The notes under the pieces are model-generated. The model made no database searches, was not told where the DNA came from, and saw nothing but the letters and a program-made list of their open reading frames with translations. Shown piece after piece: positions 7,930 to 8,605 of a stretch of DNA of 8,605 nt. Position 1 is the first letter of the stretch, and every line of letters begins with the position of its first letter. This DNA is from Prevotellaceae bacterium (GTDB lineage: Bacteria > Bacteroidota > Bacteroidia > Bacteroidales > UBA932). The stretch covers positions 1 to 8,605 of the forward strand of contig JAITQQ010000027.1 of assembly GCA_031288855.1 (NCBI GenBank), given 5' to 3'. The translations under genes were made by a program, and so were the position numbers.

Positions 7930-8084
7930 TGACAATACCTCCTGCAAATAATGTTCCATTTCGCTGCAGACGCCGAAAGCCGCAGAGAAAGAAGAATTAC
8001 GGAAGATAAAAAAAGGAAGGGCAGATGTAACAAAAAAGGACTGTCTCTTTCCATTTGAGACAGCCCTCTTTTTATATTATACGA
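7880..8084. other. Intergenic region between the PorP-like gene and susC
   Basis: This gap of 205 bases contains the PorP-like gene's terminator on the right, a tract that is 37 of 44 purines on the plus strand (7981-8024), and the susC leader with two GGAGG motifs on the left. No full TAnnTTTG promoter element is present on the minus strand; the nearest is ATTATTTG (7952-7945), which lacks the TA. The susC-susD promoter is therefore unidentified. Confidence 0.7.
8032..8066 (-). terminator. Rho-independent terminator of the PorP/SprF-like gene
   Basis: On the minus strand GGGCTGTCTC (8066-8057) pairs with GAGACAGTCC (8047-8038) over 10 base pairs including one G-U, around a 9-base loop, followed by six T residues (8037-8032). 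It lies 18 bases after the stop codon of the PorP-like gene. The opposite strand also has a T-rich run after the stem, but no gene there needs it. It separates this transcript from the susC-susD pair. Confidence 0.9.
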
Positions 8085-8605
8085 TTACATCGCAGGAGGC
8101 TCGTTGCCGGAAGTTGCTTTTCGCTCGCCCCACGCAAAGCGCAAGACGACGAAATGCGAAGACCCAGCATGGTAATCGGAGCCTAAATACTGCGCAAATT
8201 GATACCGCAAGGAGAGTTTCTTCATGAGGGCAGCGCCCACCGACAATTGCAACTGTGACGGGAAAGCCCATCCCGCCCCCACTTCCACCCGCTTGGCATA
8301 CGACGCCGTGAGCATGAACGCATACCCTACTTCGGTTTCACCTGAGAGTTGCAGCAACGCCGACGGCGAGAGGCTGATTTTGTCCGTCACGTCGAAATGG
8401 TAACCGCCGGTGAAGTAGTAGTTCGCGCGGGCGAAGTCCACGCCGTTGCGCAGGCTATTTTCTTCAATATCGTTAGTGAGTAGTTGTGGAATGGAAAAGC
8501 CGGCGTAAAACTTCTCGCCGGAATAATGAGCGCCGAAGCCGGCGTTAAAACCGAATTGGCTGCCCAACGGCTCGGCAAACGCAACGTCGTTCGGGTCGTT
8601 CAAAT
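8085..8605 (-). CDS. PorP/SprF-family type IX secretion-associated outer-membrane protein, N-terminus cut by window edge
   Basis: Only the C-terminal part, about 172 residues, is present; the frame is open to the window edge, so the TTG at 8603 is not the true start. PorP/SprF proteins are usually about 300 residues or more, and act in or beside the type IX secretion and gliding machinery at the outer membrane. Family features are the central NDPNDVAFAEPLGSQFG stretch, FGAHYSGEKFYAGFSIPQLL, then YYFTGGYHFDVTDKISLSPS and alternating strands such as YAKRVEVGAGW and LSLRYQFAQYLGSDYHAGSS, ending with a strand HFVVLRFAW. About 15 polar residues follow this last strand, a short tail past the usual terminal beta-strand. 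It has its own terminator and is probably not cotranscribed with the susC-susD pair. Confidence 0.85.
   Translation of the reverse strand, partial: LNDPNDVAFAEPLGSQFGFNAGFGAHYSGEKFYAGFSIPQLLTNDIEENSLRNGVDFARANYYFTGGYHFDVTDKISLSPSALLQLSGETEVGYAFMLTASYAKRVEVGAGWAFPSQLQLSVGAALMKKLSLRYQFAQYLGSDYHAGSSHFVVLRFAWGERKATSGNEPPAM

Noticed and set aside
8601..8603. TTG at 8603 as the start of the PorP-like gene
   Set aside because: The protein from there lacks a signal peptide and the N-terminal half of the family, and the frame is open to the window edge, so the gene is truncated by the window.
1..8605. CRISPR array, tRNA/rRNA genes, insertion sequence or defence system
   Set aside because: I saw no regularly spaced repeats, no transposase or nuclease-like frame and no RNA gene; coding space is fully accounted for by the Sus-type genes and the PorP-like gene.

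Overview
This window looks like chromosomal DNA from a Bacteroidota bacterium, most likely of the order Bacteroidales. The evidence is the gene content: two SusC/RagA-type TonB-dependent outer-membrane transporters, one SusD/RagB-type surface lipoprotein, and the end of a PorP/SprF-family outer-membrane protein linked to type IX secretion and gliding. The one clear promoter candidate also fits the Bacteroidota sigma factor consensus (TAnnTTTG). Coding DNA is roughly half G+C by eye. The main intergenic region is only about 15% G+C.

All four genes lie on the minus strand, so transcription runs right to left. From the right edge: (1) the C-terminal half of a PorP/SprF protein (8605 to 8085, start outside the window), closed by a good rho-independent terminator; (2) a 205-base gap holding that terminator, a purine-rich tract and a possible 17-codon upstream reading frame with Shine-Dalgarno-like sequences; (3) a complete susC-like gene (7879 to 4778, 1033 aa); (4) 41 bases later, a complete susD-like lipoprotein gene (4736 to 3324, 470 aa); (5) a strong terminator with perfect 14-base arms (3260-3288); (6) a very AT-rich regulatory gap with a consensus-like promoter; (7) a second susC-like gene from 2934 that runs off the left edge, with 978 codons visible, no stop, and the last part of the barrel missing.

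The complete susC-susD pair should form one outer-membrane import complex. The SusD lipoprotein acts as a surface lid that captures the ligand, and the SusC barrel imports it using TonB energy. No glycoside hydrolase, peptidase, sigma/anti-sigma pair or hybrid two-component sensor lies in the window, so the substrate cannot be named. The second susC presumably has its own susD beyond the left edge.

I found no wholly new system. The most interesting signal is that the two susC genes, which diverge strongly over most of their length, share an exactly identical 27-base segment ending at the start codon. High similarity continues through the signal peptide and N-terminal domain. In front of the complete susC this segment is also the end of a small upstream frame that overlaps the susC start as ATGA. 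This could point to shared post-transcriptional control of paralogous importers.
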